Shown here piece after piece: positions 1-6,330 of a stretch of DNA of 9,243 nucleotides. The notes below the pieces were generated by a model that ran no database searches, was not told where the DNA came from, and saw nothing but the letters and a program-made list of their open reading frames with translations. The first letter of the stretch is position 1; every line of letters starts with the position of its first letter. The position numbers and the translations under genes are program-made. Source of the stretch: an uncultured Sphingomonadaceae bacterium (lineage in GTDB: Bacteria; Pseudomonadota; Alphaproteobacteria; Sphingomonadales; Sphingomonadaceae). The stretch is taken from NCBI GenBank assembly GCA_937920575.1, contig CAKZSF010000163.1:1-9243 (forward strand), given 5' to 3'.

Positions 1-44
1 CGCTCAGCATCAAGGCCGGCGGGCAAGGCGATTGTCGTGCTCAT
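1..44 (-). CDS. Possible N-terminus of a divergent gene (partial, runs off the left edge)
   Basis: On the minus strand an ATG at 44-42 opens a frame that stays open to the window edge and reads MSTTIALPAGLDAE. Only 14 full codons are visible, so no family can be named. Codon choice (GCC, ATC, CCC, GGC) is compatible with the neighbours, and the position would make it divergent from the small-protein/sciP unit, with 44-182 as a shared intergenic region. No good Shine-Dalgarno sequence is seen upstream; the closest is a G-rich stretch reading GGGGAACGGCG. It could equally be non-coding. Confidence 0.3.
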   Translation of the reverse strand, partial: MSTTIALPAGLDAE

Positions 45-98
45 AGAATCGCCGTTCCCCTACACATTCTGGCGCGAGGGTGAAAGCCCGCAACATTC

Positions 99-147
99 GT
101 TTACATCTCGTCCACCAAACCTAACGCAGAGTAAACCGGCAGTTTAC
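99..147. promoter_or_regulatory. Three phased GTTTAC/GTAAAC half-sites upstream of the sciP unit
   Basis: GTTTAC occurs at 99-104, its inverse GTAAAC at 131-136 and GTTTAC again at 142-147. The last two form a perfect inverted repeat with a 5-bp spacer (CGGCA). Centre-to-centre distances are 32 and 11 bp, close to three and one helical turns, so the three hexamers would face the same side of the DNA. The spacing suggests a protein-binding region controlling the downstream unit, or the possible divergent gene. The motif is not a canonical CtrA box (TTAA-N7-TTAA) and the binding protein cannot be named. No convincing -35/-10 pair was found here. Confidence 0.35.
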
Positions 148-182
148 CTGATCTTGACCAAGACGTGTCAGAAGCTTTGACC

Positions 183-509
183 ATGTTGGAAGCAGAATTT
201 TCCTTTGACGCCGAAACCGGCGCTGTTGGCTCGCCGCTCAGGACCATGTCCTGGCCAGAGTTGCGCGCGCGTTTGGATGCGGCACAGCAGCTGCGCGGGG
301 TACTCGCAGCACGCGCCACCCAAGCGGTGATCGAGGCGGCCGGCCGTTTCGAAGTGAACGCAGCGCAGCAGGCTCTCATGCCCGCAAGTGCTGCGGACAA
401 AGGAAAACCAAGCGTTAACCCTGATCCTTCAATCAATAGCAAAGACGAGTCCGGCATTGCTGTGAGTGAGGTAACGGAGCGGGCAGAAACCGCCAGAGGA
501 CAGGAATGA
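183..509 (+). CDS. Small hypothetical protein translationally coupled to sciP
   Basis: I do not recognise this 108-residue protein. It begins MLEAEFSFDAETG. A predicted helical stretch follows (about residues 22-66, from the SWPELRARLDAAQQLRGVL region through an Ala-rich segment). The last 40 or so residues are polar, rich in Ser, Asp, Asn and Glu, and probably disordered. There is no signal peptide or membrane segment, so it should be cytoplasmic. I chose ATG 183 because AGAAG lies 8 nt upstream; an in-frame GTG at 165 would add six residues but has no visible ribosome site. Its stop overlaps the sciP start as ATGA at 506-509, so the two are almost certainly co-transcribed and probably translationally coupled. 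A role connected with SciP is inference from position only. Confidence 0.7.
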   Translation: MLEAEFSFDAETGAVGSPLRTMSWPELRARLDAAQQLRGVLAARATQAVIEAAGRFEVNAAQQALMPASAADKGKPSVNPDPSINSKDESGIAVSEVTERAETARGQE

Positions 510-805
510 TCGAGAATCAAAAAATACGGCCTGCAAAGGTTATCGGCCCCCTTGGCGAGCCGCTCACGATGGATGACCTGCCGTCTCCCAAGACGAAGCG
601 CTGGGTTGTTCGCCGCAAGGCTGAAGTTGTCGCTGCCGTCAATGGCGGGATGATGACGATCGAGGAAGTGCTGGAGCGCTATGGCCTGACGCTGGAAGAA
701 TTTGCCAGCTGGCAACGCGCGGTTGACCGTTCAGGCATGCAGGGTCTTCGCGTCACACGCATTCAACACTATCGCGATCTTTACGAGCGTCAGCTGAAAT
801 ACTGA
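506..805 (+). CDS. sciP: SciP-family cell-cycle regulator (DUF1153), CtrA inhibitor homologue
   Basis: The 99-residue product matches the DUF1153/SciP family: a short N-terminus with VIGPLGEPLT and DDLPSPKTKRW (residues 12-33), then the highly conserved RRKAEVVAAVNGG (37-48) and a trihelical helix-turn-helix-like core with EVLERYGLT, EEFASWQRAVDR and GLRVTRIQHYR (54-90). In Caulobacter crescentus SciP binds the response regulator CtrA and blocks its activation of target promoters in G1 cells; a similar cytoplasmic role is expected here but not shown. Length is normal for the family. The start is fixed by AGAGGA at 495-500, 5 nt before ATG, inside the 3' end of the upstream small gene, which it overlaps by 4 bp. 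A strong terminator follows 50 bp after the stop, so these two genes form a complete unit. Confidence 0.93.
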   Translation: MIENQKIRPAKVIGPLGEPLTMDDLPSPKTKRWVVRRKAEVVAAVNGGMMTIEEVLERYGLTLEEFASWQRAVDRSGMQGLRVTRIQHYRDLYERQLKY

Positions 806-855
806 TCAGCAATCTGAACAACACGAGTCACGCGGATGTGCGGCTCGATAAAGAT

Positions 856-888
856 GGGTCGGCCCAGCAATGGACCGGCCCTTTTTTT
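856..888 (+). terminator. Intrinsic terminator of the sciP unit
   Basis: GGGTCGGCCC (856-865) pairs with GGACCGGCCC (872-881) around a 6-nt loop, with one G-U pair and one mismatch, and is followed directly by seven T (882-888). It is correctly placed to end transcription 50 bp after the sciP stop codon. Confidence 0.9.
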
Positions 889-927
889 GTGCTTCGGCGC
901 CGCTGAAAAGCACATTGAGCCAAACAC

Positions 928-956
928 TTGCCCATTTTCCGCCAATCCTGCATACA
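928..956 (+). promoter_or_regulatory. Weak candidate promoter of the GlsB-like gene
   Basis: TTGCCC (928-933) and CATACA (951-956) are separated by 17 bp. Both hexamers are poor matches to the housekeeping consensus (4/6 and 3/6). The site is offered because transcription must start between the terminator at 888 and the gene at 1010. No general-stress (EcfG-type, GGAAC-N16/17-CGTT) promoter was found, although GGAAAC at 966-971 resembles its -35 half. Confidence 0.2.
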
Positions 957-961
957 CCCAC

Positions 962-989
962 CTTAGGAAACGCCCCTAAGTTCGGGGCG
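962..989 (+). promoter_or_regulatory. Two overlapping, mutually exclusive leader hairpins before the GlsB-like gene
   Basis: Hairpin A is CTTAGG (962-967) with CCTAAG (975-980), 7-nt loop. Hairpin B is CGCCCC (971-976) with GGGGCG (984-989), 7-nt loop. They share bases 975-976 and each stem lies across the other's loop, so only one can form at a time. Both stems are perfect 6-bp pairings, B being the more GC-rich. Hairpin B ends 5 nt before the purine-rich ribosome site AGAGGGAG (995-1002). There is no U-tract, so this is not a terminator; a role in translation control or mRNA stability is inference. Confidence 0.4.
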
Positions 990-1009
990 GAAGCAGAGGG
1001 AGTTGTTCC

Positions 1010-1273
1010 ATGGGTTGGATTATTGCTTTGGTTGTGGGCGGTGTTGCCGGTTGGCTGGCAAGCCTGGTGATGAACCGTGACGCGTCGATGGGCATTTTTG
1101 CAAATATCATCGTCGGCATCGTCGGTTCGTTGATCGGCAATTTTGTCGCTGGTTTCGCTGGCATCAGCGGATCTATTCAAGAGTTCTCGATCACTGGCCT
1201 CGCGATTGCTGTGCTGGGCGCTGTGATCCTCTTGGGCATTGTCAATCTGATCAAGCGCGGTTCAGTTCGCTAA
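1010..1273 (+). CDS. GlsB/YeaQ/YmgE-family small integral membrane protein
   Basis: The 87-residue, very hydrophobic protein has three predicted membrane helices (about residues 2-20, 27-50 and 59-81) joined by short loops. The Gly-rich pattern is typical of the transglycosylase-associated/GlsB/YeaQ/YmgE family: GVAGWLASLVM near the start, then GIFANIIVGIVGSLIGN, ending in a basic tail IKRGSVR. Family members are inner-membrane proteins often induced by stress; their molecular function is unknown and the transglycosylase label is historical. The start ATG follows AGAGGGAG with 7-nt spacing. The gene is isolated between two intrinsic terminators and is therefore its own transcription unit. Confidence 0.9.
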   Translation: MGWIIALVVGGVAGWLASLVMNRDASMGIFANIIVGIVGSLIGNFVAGFAGISGSIQEFSITGLAIAVLGAVILLGIVNLIKRGSVR

Positions 1274-1334
1274 ACCCCGCCAAACGATGATCAGGCCGTC
1301 GTTAAAAGACGGCAAAAGACACACGATTGAACAG

Positions 1335-1366
1335 CGGGCTCGGCATCTTGCCGGGCCCGTTTTTTT
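1335..1366 (+). terminator. Intrinsic terminator of the GlsB-like gene
   Basis: CGGGCTCGGC (1335-1344) pairs with GCCGGGCCCG (1350-1359) around the loop ATCTT, ten base pairs with a single wobble, followed by seven T (1360-1366). It lies 62 bp after the stop codon. A weaker hairpin without T-run (GCCGTC 1295-1300 / GACGGC 1308-1313) sits between. Confidence 0.9.
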
Positions 1367-1379
1367 GGAGGGCGCAACC

Positions 1380-1496
1380 ATGGCGAGGCAGCAAATTTGC
1401 GTCCGATTCAGCGCTTTGCGCTTAGCTGGTGTTGTTCATCGGAAGGAAATGTCGCTGATCGAACGAAAATTTCCCGCAACGGCCGATCAGGCCTAA
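1380..1496 (+). CDS. Doubtful 38-residue ORF directly behind a terminator
   Basis: An ATG at 1380 is preceded by GGAGGG (1367-1372) with 7-nt spacing, a good ribosome site that starts immediately after the U-tract of the preceding terminator. The frame gives a basic peptide beginning MARQQICVRF and ending ATADQA. There is no signal peptide, membrane segment or recognisable motif, and no obvious promoter of its own. The longer frame from 1287 would run through the terminator and is less likely. It may be a real small gene fed by read-through, or chance. Confidence 0.2.
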   Translation: MARQQICVRFSALRLAGVVHRKEMSLIERKFPATADQA

Positions 1497-1510
1497 GGAT
1501 TGTGTCGCTA

Positions 1511-1550
1511 TTGTCAGGCTTGCGCAGGGTGATATATACATATAATACAC
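1511..1550 (+). promoter_or_regulatory. Promoter with overlapping dyad upstream of the RND efflux operon
   Basis: This is the most AT-rich stretch of the intergenic region. TTGTCA (1511-1516, 5/6 to the -35 consensus) is 16 bp from TATATA (1533-1538); a perfect TATAAT also lies at 1541-1546, 15 bp from TTGCGC (1520-1525), so the exact pair is uncertain. Superimposed is an imperfect dyad at 1529-1550, GTG-N3-TATA-CA-TATA-N3-CAC, with 14 of 22 positions symmetric, centred between 1539 and 1540. It covers the likely -10, where a repressor would block transcription, as TetR/MarR-type repressors do for efflux pumps. No such regulator is encoded nearby. The leader to the start at 1626 would be about 70 nt. 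Confidence 0.5.
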
Positions 1551-1625
1551 CTTCGATTGACATGTGCGTGAGCGCCGCCTGCTCTCGATCTTATTTTTGG
1601 CTCTGCCACACGAGTTTGTAACGCT

Positions 1626-2828
1626 ATGAACCAAGAGACGCCCATTCGCTCAGACCACAGCACTGCGGTTGCAGAGCCAGAGGATTTTACACAGTCGCGC
1701 AGCTCGGGCGGCCGCAAATTCTGGCTGATTGCCTTGTTGGTCCTGTTTTTGGCGCTGGCCTCCGGTGTTGCCTATTACTTTATCACAGGTGGCGGCGAGG
1801 CCGCTGATGGCCCGGGTGACGAGGAGGATCAGGCACCGGTCGTTTCGGTTATTGCACCTGGCACAACGACCATTGAAGGCGAGATTGAGGCGACTGGAAC
1901 CTTGGCTGCGCGGCGGATGATTCCGGTTGGCGTGGTTGGCGAGGGCGGGCTCGTTTCTGCGGTTGCCGTGGATGCGGGTGATTGGGTTCGCAAGGGGCAG
2001 GTGCTGATATCAATCGACCGCGCCGTACAGAACCAGCAAATCGCAAGCGCGCGTGCGCAAATCGGGATTTCTCGCGCGGATCTGGAACTGGCGCAGGCCA
2101 ATCTTGATCGTGCATCGCAATTGATTGAGCGCGGCTTTATCAGCAAGGCCGATATCGACCGGTTGACGGCGACACGCGATGCAGCGCGGGCGCGGCTCAA
2201 TGTTGCCAATGCGCAAGTGAGTGAATTGCAAGCCCGCACAGCGCGCCTCAATGTCTATGCGCCGTCCGACGGTCTGGTGCTGGAGCGTCGGGTTGAGCCC
2301 GGCCAAGTTGTGAGCGGCGGCAGCGGCGCTTTGTTTATGATCGCGCGTGGCGGCGAGATGGAAATGCAGGCGCAAGTTGGCGAATCCGAATTGGCGAAGC
2401 TCGCCACCGGAGTTACGGCCGAGGTAACGCCGGTTGGCACTGATCGGGTTTTCACAGGTCAGATCTGGCAAATTTCACCGACCATCAATGATCAGGATCG
2501 TCAGGGCATTGCGCGGATCGCTTTGCCTTATGCGGCCGGCTTGCGGCCCGGCGGCTTTGCCAGCGCGACAATCAAAAGCGGCACAATCACAGCGCCTTTG
2601 CTGCCTGAAAGCGCAGTTCTCTCTGACGACGATGGCGCGTATGTTTACATCATTGGCGAAGAGAACAAAGTGGTGCGGCGCCCCGTCGAAACTGGCCCGA
2701 TCACGGATAGCGGTGTGACGATTGTCGAAGGTTTGACGGGAACAGAGCAAGTGGTGCTCCGCTCCGGCGGCTTCCTGACAGAAGGTGAAAGCGTTCAGCC
2801 ACAAAAGGTAGAGAGCGAAAAGGGATAG
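1626..2828 (+). CDS. RND efflux periplasmic adaptor (membrane fusion protein, HlyD/AcrA-like)
   Basis: The 400-residue protein is anchored by one N-terminal membrane helix (about 32-52) after a polar cytoplasmic tail; no lipobox is seen, so it is not an AcrA-type lipoprotein. Domains in order: first half of a lipoyl-like domain (about 98-131, with VDAGDWVRKGQVL), a coiled-coil alpha-hairpin (about 132-207, rich in Ala, Arg and Gln), the second lipoyl half (208-240, YAPSDGLVLERRVEPGQVV), a beta-barrel (about 241-318) and a membrane-proximal domain (about 319-395). Such adaptors bridge an RND permease and an outer-membrane channel in the periplasm. The ribosome site before ATG 1626 is poor. The permease gene begins 7 bp after the stop, so the two are made together. 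Substrate cannot be read from the sequence. Confidence 0.92.
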   Translation: MNQETPIRSDHSTAVAEPEDFTQSRSSGGRKFWLIALLVLFLALASGVAYYFITGGGEAADGPGDEEDQAPVVSVIAPGTTTIEGEIEATGTLAARRMIPVGVVGEGGLVSAVAVDAGDWVRKGQVLISIDRAVQNQQIASARAQIGISRADLELAQANLDRASQLIERGFISKADIDRLTATRDAARARLNVANAQVSELQARTARLNVYAPSDGLVLERRVEPGQVVSGGSGALFMIARGGEMEMQAQVGESELAKLATGVTAEVTPVGTDRVFTGQIWQISPTINDQDRQGIARIALPYAAGLRPGGFASATIKSGTITAPLLPESAVLSDDDGAYVYIIGEENKVVRRPVETGPITDSGVTIVEGLTGTEQVVLRSGGFLTEGESVQPQKVESEKG

Positions 2829-2835
2829 TCAGACG

Positions 2836-5800
2836 ATGAACTTCCAAAACATCTCTGCCTGGTCGATCCGCAACCCGGTGATCCCGATTGTGTTTTTCAC
2901 CGCGATCCTGATTGCCGGGATCATCAGTTTCAACCGCATGGATGTGGTGAACAATCCGGATATTGAATTTCCCGGCGTGACGGTCGGGATTTCCCAGCCC
3001 GGTGCTGCCCCGACAGAAATCGAAAACCAGATCACGCAGCGTGTGGAATCCGCCGTGCGCTCGATCAATGGTGTGCGCAACATCTCCTCCACCGCAAGCG
3101 AAGGTTTCTCGAACACCTTCATCGAATTCGAAATCGGCAACGACCCGAATGATGTGGTTGCCGAGGTTAAGAATGCAGTGGATTCGGTGCGTGGTAGTCT
3201 CCCCGATGGCATTCTGGAACCGCGTGTCAGCAAAGTCGAAATCGCTGGCGGCTTCCTGGGTATCTATGCCGTTGAAGCGAGCGATATGACGATTGAACAG
3301 CTCAGCTGGTTCATCGACGACACCATCGCGAAGAAGCTGCTCTCGATTGATGGCATGGCCGAGGTTGGCCGGTTCGGCGGCGTCGATCGCGAAATCGAAG
3401 TGATCCTTGACCCCGCAAAGATGCAATCGCTCGGCGTAACCGCAGGCCAGATCAACGGTTTGCTGCGGCAAGACAATATCGACGCCGCTGGCGGTATGGC
3501 CGAAGTCGGTGGCACGCGCCAATCGGTCCGCGTGCTGGGCAACAATGGCAGCGCCTATGAGCTTTCTCAGCGCCAGATACGCGTGGCCAATGGCACTGTT
3601 CGATTGTCTGATGTGGCGACAGTGCGTGATGGGTATTCGGAGCGAAGCTCAATCAGCATCGTGCAGGACAAGGAAGTGGTCAACTTCTTCATGTCGCGCG
3701 CAAAAGGCGCGTCGGATGTGACGACTTTCGAAGACGCCAAGGCGATCATCGAAGATATTGAGGCGGAAAACCCCAAGGTCAAATTCATCCCGCTGTTCAA
3801 CACGGTTCGCTACACGGAAGAGCAATACACCAGCTCAATCAGAGCGATGGTCGAGGGCGCAATTCTGGCCGTGGTCGTGGTGTTCTTCTTCCTGCGCGAT
3901 TGGCGCGCGACAATGATTTCAGCGGTCGCGATCCCGCTTTCGGCTATTCCGACCTTTTGGTTTATGGATTTGCTCGGGTTCAATCTGAACCAGATGTCGC
4001 TCCTTGCACTGGGTCTCGTGGCCGGGGTGCTGGTCGATGATGCGATCGTGGAGATCGAGAACATTGTCCGACATATGCGCATGGGCAAGACCGCCTATCA
4101 GGCGTCGATTGATGCCGCGGATGAGATCGGCTTGGCAGTGGTTTCAACCTCGTTCTGTATTGTCGCGGTGTTCCTGCCGGTTGGCATCATGCCAGGGATT
4201 ACGGGGCAGTTTTTCCAGAACTTTGGCCTGACTGTTGTCGTCGCCGTGCTGATGAGCCTCGCAGTCGCGCGGATGATCACGCCGATGATGGCGGCCTATT
4301 TCCTCAGCGCCAAAGGTCATGCTGATCACGGTGGTGGTCGCTGGATGGATCGCTATATGGGGATCCTGCAATGGTCGCTTGATCGCTCGCAAGTGGTTGA
4401 GCGTCGCGCAAAAGTCCCCGCGATCAAGCGGCGCTGGGCCTACATCCCGTTCCTCTTCATCGTTGTGGTGCTGATGCTGCTTGTCGGCGGCGCAGGCGTG
4501 TTCATTCCGTTCAATGGGATGGAGGGATCATTCAAGGGATTGGTTGACCTCGAAATCCCGGAGACCATCGCCAACCATTTGGTGGGTGAGGAGCAAAACG
4601 CTCTGTGGTTGTTGATCGCCAAACCGCTGGGCATTGTGCAGCTGCTGTTTGTTTCGCTGCTGGGTTTTCTGGCGATGTGTCTGGTGCTGGTGGTGTTCGG
4701 CGCTGCATCGCGTATTTTCGGCCAACGCGCGCGCGAAAGCTGGCAATATCTGGTCGCGCGTTTCTACGACCATCGCGTCTGGATGATGGGTGTCGGCTAT
4801 TTCTCGGTGCTCGTCACAGTCCTGCTGTTCAACCTGTCTCCGTTCCAATTCCAGCCTGAAATCGACGAAGGAAATTTGCGCGTTGAAATCGAGATGGTGC
4901 CGGGCACAACCCTTGCCTCGACAGAGGAAGTGACATCGCGGGTTGCAGACATCCTTTATGCAGAGCCCGAAGTTGACCTGGCGCTGGAGCGCGTGCGCGA
5001 GGGGCAGGCAACAATCTTCGTGACCTTGGCCGATGAGCGGGATCGCAAAAGTTTTGAGTTCACGCGGGATATGTCGCCCGTTCTGGCCCAGTTCCCGGAT
5101 GCTCGCGTTCGTTTCCAGTCGCAAAGCGGCCCAGGCGGCGGTGGCAGCGGCCGCGATATCACAATCATGCTCGCCGGCTCGGATTCCGAGCTGCTGGAAC
5201 GCACTGCGGGCCAGTTGGTCGAAGAGATGAAAGCTCTCGATATGATTGTGGCTCCGCGCATCAATGCCGACGTGCGCCGCCCAGAGATTATCGTGCGGCC
5301 GCGCCCCGACCTTGCTGCCGATCTGGGCGTCTCTACCATTGCGCTGAGTCAAGCGATCCGCATCGCCACGATGGGCGAGATCGAGCAGAATGCAGCAAAG
5401 TTCTCGCTCTCTGACCGGCAAATTCCGATCCGTGTGAAGTTGCCGCAAAGCAGCCGACAGGATCTCGACACGCTTGCCAATCTGCCCGTGCCAACGGCCC
5501 GTGGCGGTTCTGTCCCGCTGGAACGGGTGGCGGACATTTCCTTCGGGTCCGGCCCCACGACGATTCAGCGTTATAACCAGAACCGTCGTATTTTCGTTGG
5601 TGCCGATATCGCGAGCGGCGGGAAGCGCGGCGTTGCCATTGAAACGATCAACAAGCTGCCCACTCTGAACAATCTGCCACAAGGTGTGATCCGCGATGAG
5701 GTGGGCACAGCTGAAGTCGAGACCGAATTGCAGGAAAACTTTGCGGTGGCATTGCCGTCAGGGATCTTGCTGGTTCTGGCCGTGCTGGTGCTGTTGTACA

Positions 5801-6330
5801 AACGTGTAATGACGCCGCTGGTGAATATGTGCTCGCTCGCTCTGGCACCATTGGGCGGAATCTTGCTCATGTGGATGCTGGGTCAATCACTGTCGATGCC
5901 AGTGCTGATCGGTATTCTGTTGTTGCTAGGCATCGTTTCGAAGAACTCGATCCTGCTGATCGATTTTGCGATTGAAGCGATGGAAAGCGGGATCGACAAG
6001 TTTGAGGCGATTATGGATGCCGGGCACAAGCGCGCGCAACCGATTGTGATGACCACCGTTGCGATGACTGCGGGTATGGTGCCGACCGCCATCTCACTGT
6101 CGGGCGATGGCGCATGGCGTCAACCGATGGGCGTGGTCGTGATTGGCGGCCTGATCCTCTCAACCGTTCTGACGTTGCTGATTGTGCCCGCTGGCTTCAG
6201 CCTGGCCGACGGGTTTGAGAAACGCGTTGGCCCGTGGCTGCGCAACCGCTTGCTGACTTACAAGCCGGGCGATGACACGCGCCCGATTCAATCGCCGCAA
6301 GGCTCCGAAGGGTTTGAACCGGCGGAGTGA
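2836..6330 (+). CDS. RND efflux permease (AcrB/HAE1-like) with enlarged TM6-TM7 linker
   Basis: This 1164-residue inner-membrane proton/drug antiporter has the full RND layout: TM1 (about 14-32), first porter region (33-335), TM2-TM6 (336-490), TM7 (about 647-668), second porter region (669-968) and TM8-TM12 (970-1120). Proton-relay residues are intact: the Asp pair D401-D402 in TM4 (GVLVDDAIVEIEN), K1036 in TM10 (GIVSKNSILLIDF) and T1073 in TM11 (QPIVMTTVAM). It is about 110 residues longer than AcrB (1049). The extra length lies between TM6 and TM7, where two more hydrophobic segments (about 535-558 and 592-622) flank a short soluble stretch; two extra passes keep the topology. It is expected to pair with the adaptor upstream and an outer-membrane factor encoded elsewhere. 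Ribosome site AAAAGGGA lies about 10 nt before ATG. Specific substrate unknown. Confidence 0.93.
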   Translation: MNFQNISAWSIRNPVIPIVFFTAILIAGIISFNRMDVVNNPDIEFPGVTVGISQPGAAPTEIENQITQRVESAVRSINGVRNISSTASEGFSNTFIEFEIGNDPNDVVAEVKNAVDSVRGSLPDGILEPRVSKVEIAGGFLGIYAVEASDMTIEQLSWFIDDTIAKKLLSIDGMAEVGRFGGVDREIEVILDPAKMQSLGVTAGQINGLLRQDNIDAAGGMAEVGGTRQSVRVLGNNGSAYELSQRQIRVANGTVRLSDVATVRDGYSERSSISIVQDKEVVNFFMSRAKGASDVTTFEDAKAIIEDIEAENPKVKFIPLFNTVRYTEEQYTSSIRAMVEGAILAVVVVFFFLRDWRATMISAVAIPLSAIPTFWFMDLLGFNLNQMSLLALGLVAGVLVDDAIVEIENIVRHMRMGKTAYQASIDAADEIGLAVVSTSFCIVAVFLPVGIMPGITGQFFQNFGLTVVVAVLMSLAVARMITPMMAAYFLSAKGHADHGGGRWMDRYMGILQWSLDRSQVVERRAKVPAIKRRWAYIPFLFIVVVLMLLVGGAGVFIPFNGMEGSFKGLVDLEIPETIANHLVGEEQNALWLLIAKPLGIVQLLFVSLLGFLAMCLVLVVFGAASRIFGQRARESWQYLVARFYDHRVWMMGVGYFSVLVTVLLFNLSPFQFQPEIDEGNLRVEIEMVPGTTLASTEEVTSRVADILYAEPEVDLALERVREGQATIFVTLADERDRKSFEFTRDMSPVLAQFPDARVRFQSQSGPGGGGSGRDITIMLAGSDSELLERTAGQLVEEMKALDMIVAPRINADVRRPEIIVRPRPDLAADLGVSTIALSQAIRIATMGEIEQNAAKFSLSDRQIPIRVKLPQSSRQDLDTLANLPVPTARGGSVPLERVADISFGSGPTTIQRYNQNRRIFVGADIASGGKRGVAIETINKLPTLNNLPQGVIRDEVGTAEVETELQENFAVALPSGILLVLAVLVLLYKRVMTPLVNMCSLALAPLGGILLMWMLGQSLSMPVLIGILLLLGIVSKNSILLIDFAIEAMESGIDKFEAIMDAGHKRAQPIVMTTVAMTAGMVPTAISLSGDGAWRQPMGVVVIGGLILSTVLTLLIVPAGFSLADGFEKRVGPWLRNRLLTYKPGDDTRPIQSPQGSEGFEPAE

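Noticed and set aside
1..180. Open plus-strand frame 1 from the window edge to TGA at 178-180, possibly the end of an upstream gene
   Set aside because: Sixty codons open without any recognisable motif, rich in Pro, Ser and Thr, crossing the phased half-sites; openness of this length is expected by chance.
101..715. 204-codon minus-strand open frame antisense to the small gene and sciP
   Set aside because: It lies opposite two genes, one a clearly conserved family, and its sequence shows the Ser/Arg/Ala-rich look of an antisense shadow in GC-rich DNA; no ribosome site or motif.
46..829. GANTC sites (CcrM/GcrA) at 46-50, 447-451, 514-518 and 825-829 around sciP
   Set aside because: A 4-base-specific motif is expected about once per 256 bp, so four in about 800 bp is no enrichment; the one next to the sciP start may still be of interest but is not evidence by itself.
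806..1180. Minus-strand 124-codon frame overlapping the terminator and the GlsB-like gene
   Set aside because: It runs through an intrinsic terminator and opposite a convincing membrane protein; composition is that of an antisense shadow.
1295..1313. GCCGTC/GACGGC hairpin between the GlsB-like gene and its terminator
   Set aside because: Six-bp stem with no T-run and a much stronger terminator 20 bp later; no evident separate function.
1557..1562. Perfect TTGACA -35 hexamer before the RND operon
   Set aside because: No AT-rich -10 lies 15-19 bp downstream; that region is GC-rich (1578-1587), so the upstream TTGTCA/TATATA pair is preferred.
2701..3522. 273-codon minus-strand frame antisense to the adaptor/permease junction
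   Set aside because: Opposite two well-supported RND genes and without any family resemblance; a shadow.
4528..5682. 384-codon minus-strand frame antisense to the permease
   Set aside because: Its length tempts, but it is opposite the conserved periplasmic part of the RND pump, is rich in His, Gln and Arg as antisense frames are, and lacks motifs or a ribosome site.
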